This document shows, one piece after another, positions 23,569 to 34,986 of a stretch of 64,000 nucleotides of DNA; positions within the stretch are counted from its first letter, which is position 1; the number at the start of each line of letters is the position of its first letter. Source of the stretch: Dillenia suffruticosa (Eukaryota; Streptophyta; Magnoliopsida; Dilleniales; Dilleniaceae); contig JAVTVX010000013.1 of assembly GCA_033439265.1 (NCBI GenBank), positions 2,134,501 to 2,198,500 on the forward strand, in the 5' to 3' direction. The translations under genes were made by a program, and so were the position numbers. Under the pieces are notes generated by a model. That model ran no database searches. It was not told where the DNA came from and was given only the letters and a program-made list of their open reading frames with translations.

Positions 23569-23687
23569 CTTCAAGGACATCAACAAAACACAAAACCCTA
23601 ATCAGGAATTTCGAAATGTGAAAATCGAACGAAGTTCTCTCGATTCTTACTTCCTCTTTTTCGCAGACTGAGATCAAACAACGTGAT
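22704..23687. repeat. ~490-bp tandem duplication carrying DUF726 exon 1
   Basis: Unit 1 (22704-23190) and unit 2 (23198-23687) are direct repeats of high similarity. Each begins GGTTGAAATCAAGATTTCCC and contains CATAATTCTGGTTTCTT, GAAACCTCCATCTTCAAGG, ACAAAACCCTAATCAGGA and GATCAAACAACGTGATATTC. Each unit contains the same start codon region of the DUF726 relic on the minus strand (ATG at 23061 and 23568). Confidence 0.92.
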
Positions 23688-23825
23688 ATTCGTCGGCAAG
23701 TTCCAGAGATGGATCGAACGCAAACAATTCTTGCGTGTCAAGTCGGTTCAGTCAAGTCGTAACGGTCAAATTTTTCGGACATCAGGAATGGAAGAGGGAG
23801 AAAGGGGGGAGAGGGCGACCTGATT

Positions 23826-23852
23826 CTGACCCTGACCCTGACCCTGACCCAG
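23826..23852. repeat. (CTGACC)n minisatellite
   Basis: Four CTGACC hexamers followed by a degenerate CAGACC. Confidence 0.9.
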
Positions 23853-23942
23853 ACCCAAGAACACGGACCGACGCAGAGACCATAGTGAATGAGCCCAGAT
23901 GGATCTGGGCTGCTCTATATTTATAAACCGGCTCGGTCAAGG

Positions 23943-23945
<3 letters not shown>

Positions 23946-23989
<44 letters not shown>
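23946..23989. repeat. (AT)n microsatellite
   Basis: About 22 AT units. Another AT run lies at 24701-24729. Confidence 0.95.
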
Positions 23990-23992
<3 letters not shown>

Positions 23993-24694
23993 CTCTGAGA
24001 TAGGTCAAAACTTTCTCTCTCTTCGACTGGTTCCCATTGGTCAGAACTTTATACCCTTTTTATACGTGACCGCGGGTTTAAGCAAATTCTTCCGAGCTCA
24101 AAGTGGACTCTAAAATTTAAGTTTAACTTGTAATTTAAGTATTAAATAAACTATGTCGGATGATAATTTCTTAAATAATTCATTGTAAATTTTAAATCGG
24201 TTTAATTGAAATATGGATTTGAATATCGATTGATATATTATAAAAAAAAATGGAATCTAAAATTTTAAAAATAAAATAATTTTTGATTTTTTATGTTGAT
24301 TAAATCCTTAAAAGAGTGTTTGGAAACACATGATAAAATATCAAATTATATTATAAAATTAATTTCATAAAAAAAATCAAAACTAAAAAAGAAACGGTTT
24401 TAAATTTGTTTGGTACAAAAATAAAAAATCCATTTTTGAATAAAACAATAACCTTATTTATGTAGATACGATATTTATTAAATAATCTATTAGTTAATAT
24501 GTTAAAAAATCAAAGTTCTATATTACTTGTAATTTTATTTTGAGACAATAAAAATTTTTTAAATAAAATATTCTTAAAATATGAATAAAAAAATTACAAA
24601 TTCTTTGTGATCAATTTTATTAAATCATTTGGCTCTCACTGAAAAGACACATGCAAACCAAAAGTTATTTTAATAACTGAAAATAAATAAATAA

Positions 24695-24731
<37 letters not shown>

Positions 24732-25053
24732 AAAATAATAGTTAAAACAGGAAGATTAGAAAAATATTTTTCATGTTTTTTTTAAACATAAAAAATAAAT
24801 TTGACTACTCCAATCTCCATGGAAATTTTCATTAACTCGTTACATAATCTATAAAAAGACAATAACCTATCAATATTTAGGAAAAAATTAAAATAAAAAT
24901 AAATAGAATTTACTGATTGAATTAGTTGATACGTTATTTAATTGAAAAGAAAAAACCCATAAGAGAGTAACCCACTCTATGATTGAAATTTGAATGGATC
25001 ATAATGTCAAGTGAAACAAAATAGACTTTGAACTTGGAGACACGCGTTGCTTA
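23990..25053. other. AT-rich spacer 3' of copy C
   Basis: No gene seen. From about 24795 on, the sequence is homologous to the 3' flank of copy B (8440 on), including the shared GAATTAGTTGATAC string. Confidence 0.6.
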
Positions 25054-25329
25054 TCAGACCCACCAGCACCATGTCTTCTGTAACTCGGTTGGAGGAAGAT
25101 CAATTAAAGAAGCAACTTGGGGAGGTCCGTGGCCGTCCTTTCTGTGATGATGAAGCAAAACCAACTTCATGGCAAGATTACGTGCAACATGTTCCTCTTG
25201 TTGTTTCTTCTGTGTTTGTCTGTTGATCATGCTTTCTTGTTGGGCAGCATTGTCTCCTTCCACCGCAGATTTTTTATGCCTAGGATAGAACAAATCTGTT
25301 GGGAAAAAGTAGTATTGAAGACCAGCCTT
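25054..25329 (-). pseudogene. MAGLQ family copy C, start codon lost and frameshifted
   Basis: The frame reads KAGLQYYFFPTDLFYPRHKK. The conserved ATG is AAG (25329-25327), and no in-frame ATG is seen at the block. Central blocks TQTQKKQQEEH and KDGHGPPQVASL closely match copy B. After LPPT an extra C shifts the frame to ELQKTWCWWV-stop. Removing that base in silico would restore a TSYRRHGAGG continuation, so the ancestral C-terminus was different. Copy C and its flanks are the sister of copy B, about 16 kb away. With both the start lost and a frameshift, it is most likely dead. Confidence 0.8.
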
Positions 25330-25335
25330 TGAAAA

Positions 25336-25358
25336 TCTCTCTCTCTCTCTCTCTCTCT
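25336..25358. repeat. (TC)n microsatellite upstream of copy C
   Basis: CT run immediately 5' (minus sense) of the lost start codon. Copy B has only a short CT run at the same place. Confidence 0.85.
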
Positions 25359-25379
25359 AGTTGGATTAGATTGTATGTT

Positions 25380-25891
25380 TTTTTTTTTTTTTTTTTTCGT
25401 GTAGGTGGATTATTTGACAATAACCGGTACTCGGATTCGCTCGATTAATCCGATCTGATTAATATAAAATTCTTCATGGAGTGATTGGCTCTTTCAAATT
25501 TTATTTTTTTATTTTTATGATTCGAACTCATAAAATATAATTAAAAGAGTGTAATATCCGATTATTATATTCACGAAGGTTTAGCTAAAAAAGAACAAGA
25601 TCATGTGTTTGTAGGTTGAGGATAGTAAAGTCGGTTTGTGTGACTCGAACGAAGGAAGTGCAAAGTAGAATCGAATTTGAAAACTTCCTATTGTAGATTG
25701 TCCTAGCATGCTACCATAAATTTTAATTAGCATGCTACTATACACTTGGGTTGATTTTACCAAAAAAAAAAAATACACTTGGGTTGATTTAAGGTCAACA
25801 TTTCTTCACCCCGCCATTTGGGCTAAGGCCCAACTTGAGATCAACATTTGGGCCTCTGCCTTGGCCCGGTTTGTAGAATGTTTGGGTTGAC

Positions 25892-25927
<36 letters not shown>

Positions 25928-27573
25928 GGTGGAATTGGCTTGACTCCTAGGTGTCAACAAATTGTTCTCCGGCATAAAATATATTCCAGGCGCCATGCCC
26001 TATGTTGCGTTCGTTTTAAGCGTCATCAATCACGGGGTTAAGTCATATTCACATTACACATTTTGCTGCAATGCCCCAATAATTGGGTCAGCACTCGTTG
26101 ACTTATATTTTAATATAGAAAAAAGAAAGTGAAATTCACATTCTGAATGTGATAAACCAAAGTCACAATTAAAAAAAAAAAAAAGTAATAAAAAGGGAGG
26201 GACTTGCACGTGTTTTATTTATAAATTATGAAAATTAAGGGGTCTTTATGACAAGGAGCATAATTTTTTTGTATATTATATTGCAGCATGTTAATATCTT
26301 AAGTTTGGATCATTCTACAATTATCATGGGGATTTGATACCCATGGAGTTTATGAATATTAAATCATCCTCTAATAATTGTCATTTTCTAGAGATTAAAA
26401 AAACTAAAATTCAATAATCATTAAATGATAATTTATAATTATAAATTTCATCAATATTAATGATTATAAAAAATCATAAAAAGATCAATGTCATCTTTTT
26501 TTTTTGGTTTATCTTTAAAGGCAATGGCATAAGGTGGAAAAGGAATTGGCTCATGGGACAAACTCCAGAACATTGCTAAAGGTTTGATTCCCTTTCGTAA
26601 TCTCTCACGCCAGTCCAAAGAATTTTCCAAACGTGAGACCGGCCAGAGTGTGACGGGGTGGATGAGTCCTAGACCGGAAAATTTTCCAACATTAAGGAAT
26701 ACCCGATCAATTTCTATCTCGAGGTTTGTTATATGCTTTATATGGGAGATTTGAACTTAAAATATTTAAAGAAAAAAAATAATTTTAATTGAGTTATAAT
26801 TGAAATATGTTATATGCTCAAAATGAAAATCACCTGCCTCCAAAAAATATTTTAAATATTTCTAATAAACATGGCTTAGCATTATTTATTTTCCGGGCAC
26901 AACCCCATATGCTCTTGGGCCGGGCTACGACGGACCTCATGATATGTTAGAGCAATATTTTATATCATTAATTTAATTTCACTATTTTATTATGCTTATT
27001 AAATGTAAAAAAAAAAATGTTCTACTGTGTAAGAAAAAAAAATTGGAAATGAATATTAAATAAAACTTTTTTTGTCTATTTTTTTTTTCTAATTATCTGT
27101 TTGCTACATTTGTTTGTTGAATAATTATGAAACAATTTGAAATTAATTTTATATTAAGAATATGAATTTTCCAATATACATGTAAGTGCACGAGTTAATA
27201 TAAAGAATTGGGAGGTCATAAATTAAAAGAGATTAAAAAGCAGCACAAGGGGGGACTACATAGAAGAAGAATAAGAAGCAGCAAAACGAACCAGCAAATA
27301 TGATCCACTCTTTATGAGTATATGCTTACATGAACTGGATTATCACAAAACTATCAAACAGCAGTAGACGGTTGACGAGTAAAGTTTGTCACTGGTCTTT
27401 CAAAACAGGGCAAAAACCATGAACCCCCCCCCCACCCCCAAAAAGGAGTGATTTTCAATATATGTCATGCTCTCATTCTAATGGAAAGAAATGGACTTTT
27501 ATTTGGGAAAAAAGAAAATGAAAAAGAAAAACAACGAGCCCAAGAAAGAGAGAGACTGTGAACCATGATCAAA
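25380..27573. other. Intergenic spacer
   Basis: T-tracts at 25380-25397 and 25901-25926. A SINE-like stretch lies at 26521-26700, and the remainder is AT-rich. No coding exon is supported. Confidence 0.5.
26521..26700 (+). mobile_element. Second SINE-like element
   Basis: An A-box-like TGGCATAAGGTGG (26525-26537) and a B-box-like GGTTTGATTCC (26581-26591) lie in an island of higher GC. A CCAAACGTGAGACCGG-type tail region follows. No target duplication was identified, so the borders are approximate. It differs in sequence from the 1.9-kb element. Confidence 0.42.
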
Positions 27574-27819
27574 CTAGCTAGAGCTAGAGTTTTGTTGCCT
27601 CAGCGGGGAGTTATTGGTAGAGATTAAAGCAACCGAAGAAGAATCTTTTCCTTCGTAAATCAACTTGTTCTTAGTATTTATTTCTAAATCTCTGCACAAA
27701 TCTTCTGTCTTCGTTTGGAAGGAAATCATACGCCGATTGTTGCTCTCTGAGTGGACGGTCGATTGTTGTAGAGGATTACAAAAATCGGTCGGGAAAAAGT
27801 TGTAGAGAAGTCCAGCCAT
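27574..27819 (-). CDS. MAGLQ family copy D
   Basis: Intronless 81-residue protein starting MAGLLYNFFPTDFCNPLQQS, with a central ISFQTKTEDLCRDLE and a Ser-rich end. It keeps the family start block and length but is the most diverged copy (FCNP replaces FFYP). No signal peptide or membrane segment is visible. A TATA box (TATAAAT, minus strand, 27944-27938) lies about 120 bp upstream of the ATG, supporting this start and expression. It is the far member of the same-strand array with A, B and C. Function is unknown. Confidence 0.75.
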   Translation of the reverse strand: MAGLLYNFFPTDFCNPLQQSTVHSESNNRRMISFQTKTEDLCRDLEINTKNKLIYEGKDSSSVALISTNNSPLRQQNSSSS

Positions 27820-29182
27820 GTTTGAATTGAAAGCCTCAAAGGAAGAGAAAACAAGTTGAGTACTAAACAAAGGGAGCTAAAGTGTTGTTGGGTATGTTGG
27901 GTTAATTAGTAGTTATATCTCTCCGTCTTATACACAAATTTATAGAGAAAGGAAATAGCTAGTGTCGTCATAGATCACGCCCTCTGACTCTTCACCAATA
28001 TTTAATTAAAGGTTAGGACCCAAATTTAATAATATGAATCATTGTATGACCCAAAAAAGCCTATAAATTATATGAATATCTGTTTATTAATATTTTATCT
28101 AAGTTTCAACAACGTGTGCTAAGTAAAAAAAAAATGTTATGTTACGTGCCATCAAAGATGTCCGGCCCACTGTTTTTTTAAAAAATCTAGTGGTCGGCTA
28201 TTCAACATTGTCAGGGACAAGGTGCCAGAATGCCCCGCAAGAGCCAGCCAATTGGTTTTGGGTCAAATATATTGTCTTGTTAAGCTATGTGCATGAATTT
28301 TGGATCACTACTTTTTATGTTTTACTGGAAAATTTCAAACCCATTACGGTAAATATATGATTTTGTCTTCCAAGGTAATTAAGCATGGAACCCAAATCTT
28401 ATAGAAAATAAAAATAAACTTACTGCTGATATTGTGCTTGATCCGTAAATTTCATGAAATTTTAAGAGTTTAATACGTGAAATTTAATGAAATTAAAAAT
28501 ATTTTTTTAGCATAATTGTATTAACGAATCTCAAAATTCTTGAAATATACTGATTTTAACATAATTATATATATGTGTGTGTATGTATTTAACATAAACA
28601 TGAAAATCTCATATCTCAATGATTCACAAAATCTTATTGATCGTTAGATTTTTAAAATACCTCCGAATTGTTTTTTTTGCTTTTTACATTTTTTTTTCCA
28701 ACCCCGGAGTATGGAGAGAACGATATGCTACTTTCAAGGTTGTCAAAGTGCTACTCCCCACTAAGGCAAACGCGTTGTCTCAGCAAACTTTTAGCCGTTG
28801 CCCCCTGATTTGAACTTTGATCTATGAGTATGATGTATAGAGCACAAATTTAGAGTTCTGAGAGATATGCATAGCAGGAGGAATCTCTTGAGCTGTTTTG
28901 GGAGACAAAATTATAAACTGCCTGAAAAAAAAAAAAAAAAGGGTAGTCTTCCCTACCTGTCGTGGCAGTTTCTCACATGTTAGGCAGGGTCCCAGAGAAG
29001 GCCCAAGTTCGAACTCAACAAACCCAACCTCCCGGCGATGGATAGACATACAAAAACCTTATTTTGGCGACCGCCGAAAACCCTACATCTGCGGTCGAAT
29101 TGTTGTCTGATTCGTTTGAAGAAGACTAAAAAGAGTTCGGTTTCTGGGGCCGCCAAATGTCTCGATCTTCATCATAACACCA

Positions 29183-29221
<39 letters not shown>

Positions 29222-30825
29222 CCTCCCTGCGTGCGAAAATTTTATGAATGGTTAGCTATAGGGAAACTGTTTGATTAATTGTCTCAAAAGAAATAAGTTA
29301 CGACTTTTTTTGTTTCCAATTTGGGTAATCCTTGAATTCTTTTTCATGTTCCATCACATTTTGACATGTTTTTTGTCAATATTGGATTTGGGAATCAATG
29401 TATGGAACTGATTTATTTAAACAAACAAGTTTCGCTTGCTACCGTGCATTTGCTTTTGCAGATTTGTATATTTTAAGACATTATGATGCTGAGTACAAGC
29501 ACAGAAGGGCATAAAAATGTTCAATTATTTGAGTTCAATGGGTTGTGATAACTGTGAACCGAAATGTTTTAATAGGTCTTACTTCTATCCGATCTTGTTT
29601 TACTTTACCTAGTCATCAGTGTACCCTAGAATGCACCCTATATTGGTCCATGATCTGTCTATGAGGTTATTTATCGCTCGTATGCGCATTATGTGGAATG
29701 CTGGAGCTAGGCGTGGTTGACCCATTACCTTGAAATTCGGTAGTGCTAATTTTTGTTGCAGTTATACATGCACTCTGTGAACATAAATGGACAAAAACTT
29801 AGTTAAATTCAACTAATTCACGAAAAAAATTAAATATAAAATAAAATGTAACATAAATTTTTTCACTTAACACAAGATATTATGTAGATGCAAGAATTCT
29901 TGACTTAAGAAAGATTTATCATTTTCATGATTACTCATACAGATTAAGTTGCGAAAAAATTTGATGTGCATGCATACGTCAAGTTTCCTTTGTTTATTGA
30001 TGTTTCTAGATTGATTTCATATATATTTTTTTTATCCTTTTCTCGTCTATTGTTTCTTCTTATTGGGAATGCTAAATTTGAAAATCGACTACGTGACATT
30101 GAAGTAGAGGTATCTGATGTGCATCAAACATGGTGTTCTCAGAATCTGGTTACAGTAAGCCGGAGTGTCTATGTTGATTATGAGCCGTCAGAATTTAAGT
30201 TTTCTTTCTGAAATTAATCACCCTTTAGATGTTGCTTTCTTTGCACACTCGGTGATGATTTATTTTTGGAGTTGGGGTGCCTTGAAGTTGTAGGGACATA
30301 GATGAGTTTCAGTGCAGAATCAATACCATTCAATAGAGGTTAAAGTTGGCAATGAAAGAGAACCTTTTGTTTGGATCAATTACTGCAGAGTTCTCCACTT
30401 GTTTAACAAATGACCGGTTGAGGGAGCATGCTCACACATTTAAGTGGCATAAGTTTGTACCTGATGTTTAGAACACTGAATCAGAATTCCAGTTCTATTT
30501 TGGTTATGATGGAAATATAGCACTTAACTATGTAGCACCATTGATTAACAAGAAGTGCATTTTAACCATTGAAAATGCATCATTTTGTTGTAAAAAATTC
30601 GTCAGCTTTTGTTTGTTTCCTCTTATTATGGTTCTAACTCCAGTATTTATTTTGAAAAGACATAGTCTCATCATTTTCAGTCTGCTGTGTCATTTATTGT
30701 TAAATATCAGCTTGATATTTTTTCCTACATTGTTTGAAGTGGTTGAATATTTTGGAATGATTGCAGGTGAATATGAATTGGAACAAAACTGAAGAATCTT
30801 CACCAACAACGGTGAAAAAGAGGGT
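27820..30825. other. Spacer with exon-like scraps on the plus strand
   Basis: Most is AT-rich with a CT run (29186-29221). Three coding-looking plus-strand scraps are seen. One at about 29038-29180 is basic. One at about 30391-30540 follows TACTGCAG, has one in-frame stop, and contains REHAHTFKWHKFVPDV and EFQFYFGYDGNIALNYVAPL. One at 30769-30822 (NWNKTEESSPTTVKKR) has a GCAG acceptor and a GTATGT donor. I do not recognise the gene. They may be relics of one gene upstream of the PPR pseudogene. Confidence 0.35.
27938..27944 (-). promoter_or_regulatory. Probable TATA box of copy D
   Basis: CTCTATAAATTTG on the minus strand lies about 120 bp upstream of the copy D start, the same arrangement as for copy A. 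Confidence 0.5.
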
Positions 30826-32556
30826 ATGTGCTTCTTTCCTTATATTCTAAGGATATCACTGCTCTCCTTTGTTACAAGCACATATGCAGTCTCCTTCCTC
30901 CGGCCCTTCCACAAGTTCTCTCCAGCTTTACTGGATAAGTGTAAGAATTTGAAACTGTTAAACCAAATATTATCTCCAACCATAGTTGCTGGCCTTTTTC
31001 ACAGTGATCCATTTGTTTCCAGTAAGCTTCTCCTGAATTCTCTCTTTAATAGTTTCCATCAAGATGATCCCCTTAGCTTTTCTCACACCCTTTTCCTTCA
31101 AATTCCAAAGCCCAATATTTTTGCCTGGTATTTCATGTTTAGAGCCTACTCCAATTGCTCATGCCCTACAGAGTGTCTCATGCCATAGAATCTTTTGCAA
31201 CATACTCAATTTTGCCTGGCAACTACACATTCCCTTTCATCCTCAAAACTTGCGCTCAGCTCTCTCTTTTGGAGAAAGGCAGAGAAATTCATGCTTTGGG
31301 CTTAAATTTGGGTCTTGAAGTTGATGTGTTTGTCTAAAATGCTTTGATTTCAATGTACTCATCGTGTGGCATGATCGAATGAAGTGAGCATTGCAAGTGC
31401 TCTTTCTGCTTGTGCAAAGCTCGTTCACTTGATTTGGGCAAGAAAATTCATGGTTTCATGATCACTGGGGATTCAAGTTAGATGTACTTATAAGTTCATC
31501 CTTGGTTGATATGTATGCTAAATGTGGGCACAAAGATGATGCTCAAAATGTTTTTGAGAGAATTCCTGATAAAAATGTTGTATGTTGGATGGCAATGATT
31601 GCCTGTTATGTCCAGTCTGATTTATACAAGGAAGCGATTGAGCTGTTCAGGGAGATGCAGCTTGCCAGAGTTACATCAGATTCAGCAACAGTGGCCTGTG
31701 TTATTTCTGCATGCGGGCATTTGGGTGCACCAGACCAAGGGAGATGGGTACATAGTTACTGCGAGAGAAAAGGAACCGAAATGAATCTTTCCGTGTGGAA
31801 TGCTCTGATTGACATGTACTCAAAATGTGGAGATCTCAACAAGGCATTTGAAAATTTTCATTTCCAGACACAGAAAGATGTATTCTCATGGACTGTAATG
31901 ATTACTGGGCTTGCAGTGAATGGAGAGTCTGATCAAGCACTATAGTTATTCTCCCAAATGGAAGTATCCAGCAGTGTCAGACCTAATGATGTAACATTTC
32001 TTGGGGTTTTATCTGCATGCGGTCTTGTGGAGAAAGGGTTTTCGAGGTAATATGCCAAAAGTATAACCTCACTCCTCGTATTGAACATTATGGATGTATG
32101 GTGGATCTTCTTGGCCGTGCTAATCTCTTGGTTGAGGCACAGAAGTTTATTAGCGCAATGCCCATTGAACCTGACGTGGTTATCTGGCGATCTTTGCTTT
32201 TTGCTTCTCGGTGCCATGAAAATATAGATTTGGCAGAGTTTGCTGCAAACCAAATTGAGGAACTGAAGCCAAGAAGGTGTGGTGCACATGTTCTGCTGGC
32301 TAATGCTGATGCTGCTACCTCAAGGTGGAATGATGTTAAAAGGGTGTGGAAAGCTATGGATAAGCAAAATATTCAGAAGCAGCCCGGTTGCTTCTTTGTT
32401 GAAGTAAATGGTATTGTTCATGAATTCTTGGTTGATGATTTCTCCCATGGTCGGAGGGATGAAATATGTGACATCATTACCGGAATTAATAACATTATGC
32501 AGCACATGCAGGTTGACCTTGATATATGGAACCTTATTGTTTGCGATAGGAATTGA
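30826..32556 (+). pseudogene. PPR (PLS class, E/E+ type) protein pseudogene
   Basis: An intronless chain of PPR motifs is broken over several frames. The opening LLDKCKNLKLL and IPKPNIFAWYFMFRAYS segments are in frame 1. The frame then changes near 31180 to NYTFPFILKTCAQLSLLEKG. A TAA at 31335-31337 interrupts DVFV-NALISMYSSCG. A deletion removes about one motif pair between CGMIE and NEVSIASALSACAK. A further frame change leads into VDMYAKCGHKDDAQNVFERI and following motifs. A TAG lies at 31943-31945 in DQAL-LFSQME, and a frameshift near 32040 leads to the E-type end (RIEHYGCMVDLLGRANLLVE, then KQPGCFFVEVNGIVHEFLV). Functional relatives are organelle RNA-binding proteins used in RNA editing. 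This copy cannot make such a protein. Confidence 0.92.
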
Positions 32557-33419
32557 TGAACCTCTTTTTCCCTCAAATTGTATCTATTTTTGTCATTTCC
32601 AAAATTCGAATCCGAACTTGGTTAAGTGAATCGGCCATCGGACCAAAGTTTATCTCAATATACTGTCCAAGGAAGATTTTTGGTAGAGTATTTTCAATTC
32701 AACTGCAAAGGTTGGGCCGAAAAAAGGCCCGACCAATTTTCAGCTGGACTGGACATTGCGGAGAATGGCAGGCTTGGCCTGCCCTGGCCCATCCCACAGT
32801 TGTAAGTTTCAGTTTTTTTTAATTATTTTTCTGTTGATGACAATATAATTATTATTTTGCTGGCGCAACTAGCAACCAACTCCATTTATCTGCTTTAAGG
32901 ACATGGATTCACTTCTCTACACCCGCATTCTTTCTCTTTCACGTCAACAAATTGATAACTCCATTAGATAAATTAAAATTTGGTATTAAAAAAAAAAAGA
33001 AATTAGTGTCGTGGGCTGCTGTTTCCATGTTTAGTAAATGGGCAAGTTTAGGCTTAATTAATAGGCCTGACCTTGGGCTCATTTAACATATGGTACTATA
33101 GGTGTAAATTTGGCCCGGAGCATGTATGCCAGTTACCACCACTATCAGAGTGAACCACAGTTACCACTATCAATACCCGTACAAGTTGGAATAAGTAGTA
33201 TTTGATTTTGCATCCAAAGTAGTTTTTCTGAATGCTTATTACTGGTATAATCTTTGCAATTTCACTACTCAGAAAAAGCTTTTCTTTTCTGCATCCATCA
33301 GATTCTCGTAGTTTCATTTGTGAGAACCCTAGCTAGTTTGTGTTTGCAAAAGCTCTTGCCAAAAGTAGCTTAACATTTAAAATTAATAGCTTGCTTCACA
33401 AAGAAACCCTTCTAAGAGT

Positions 33420-33460
<41 letters not shown>

Positions 33461-34986
33461 AACAACAACAACAATAACAAATATAAAAAATAAAAAATTT
33501 ACATACTGATAAATATATTAAACTCAAAAGATTAGCAGTCGACTGCAAAATGAGGAGGCAGAATATATCTGAGAAAATATATCATCCCATGAGACCCTAA
33601 GAAATACAAGAATCCTGTTAGGTATATTAGGCGGGTGTTAGTTAGTTTATGTCGTAAAAACTCTTTGGCTGGAAGGTGGGGAGGGGAGATCCTGGGATTA
33701 AAACATGCCTGCGGCAGTGTTGGGAGGATTCAGCCAACACCTTTGGGCAAGAAAATTAGGAATATTGGAATGGTTCTGTAGTTTCATGGTGTGTAAATAA
33801 ATATTCATTTCTTTGCAACGGTTCCTCCATTTCATAATTATCCAACAGGTATCTTCCTGATCACCTCAACAATCACTGTATACTTTTTTCCTTGAAATGA
33901 CTGAAGGAATACCTTAGGTAAGTTTTATTATTGTTAGTTGGGGGAGTAACAATGGTTGTCTAAAAATCCACAAAAAGTTTTTGGGAAGTGAATCAGCTGC
34001 ATTTCATCTCATAATAACACCTCTACATGAATTGGATAACACCATCTTGTAAGCCAAAACGGCGTTTGTGAGCCGTATGTAAGATAACAAGTACAAATGA
34101 GCTGTTGAGTTCCATTTTCCTTCACAATCACGCATGCTCGTAGCTTTTATTTTAAAATCATACAACAAATACCTATTATACTGCAAAACTCCTGGCTCGC
34201 TGAATCAGCAATCTTCTGAAAAGAATTTTTTTTTTTTAAAAAAAAAAAGAAAAAAAATAAATAAATGGTATTTGTACCTCATACTTCTGTTCAATCTTGA
34301 CTATATCTGCTATACATTCATTCTGATGAAGAATAGTTTCATTATCATACTGAGGCATCTCTCGAAAGGGCTTTCATCTGAGATGCTTAAGCATACAGAT
34401 ATTGGTGCTCCTTGTTGTAGCTGCACAATCATCAATACTAGATAAATTGAGGTTTCTGCCAGACAAGTATGGCCTAGGGAATCATTGGATAAAAAAATTT
34501 AATAAAATTTCAGTTTTATGGTGATTAAAGTTGACAGAAAAGAATTGGGGAGGTTTCAATGTACATTGTCTTCTCAGTGAGTAGCAAAACTGTTTCTGTG
34601 GTTTTAAACCATTGCTCTTATTTCATGGATTAATAGTTGGGTTACCTTTGCAAGTAACAAGGAGGCCAACTTTTTTTTTTTTTTTTTAATTCAGGTCTCT
34701 GTAAGACTGCTAGCCTTTTTAAGTGTATGGATTGTATGTGCACCCTCCCCCTCAACAAGAAAAAAGGAAACACATATAGGGGATATGAATTGATTAAATT
34801 TTTCATGCCTTTTCTGCAACTAAGTAGTTGCTCTGACATCCTTTGGCAGATTTTATCACAATAATGCAAACATACAGAAATACATGTAATCATATGGTCA
34901 CATAGACAATCATACCGAGCATACTTCTTTATCAATTTGTATAATATGAGGGCAAACTTAGATTAAGAATATAGTTTTCTCACCTT
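32557..34986. other. Intergenic spacer
   Basis: No gene found. Contains a poly-A tract (33427-33459) and a short hairpin GTGTTGG/CCAACAC (33717-33740). The last 300 bp is probably 3' UTR of the calmodulin-binding gene. Confidence 0.55.

Noticed and set aside
23826-23852. CCCTGA-type repeat resembling telomeric DNA
   Set aside because: The unit is CTGACC, not the plant telomere unit TTTAGGG/CCCTAAA, and there are only about four copies.
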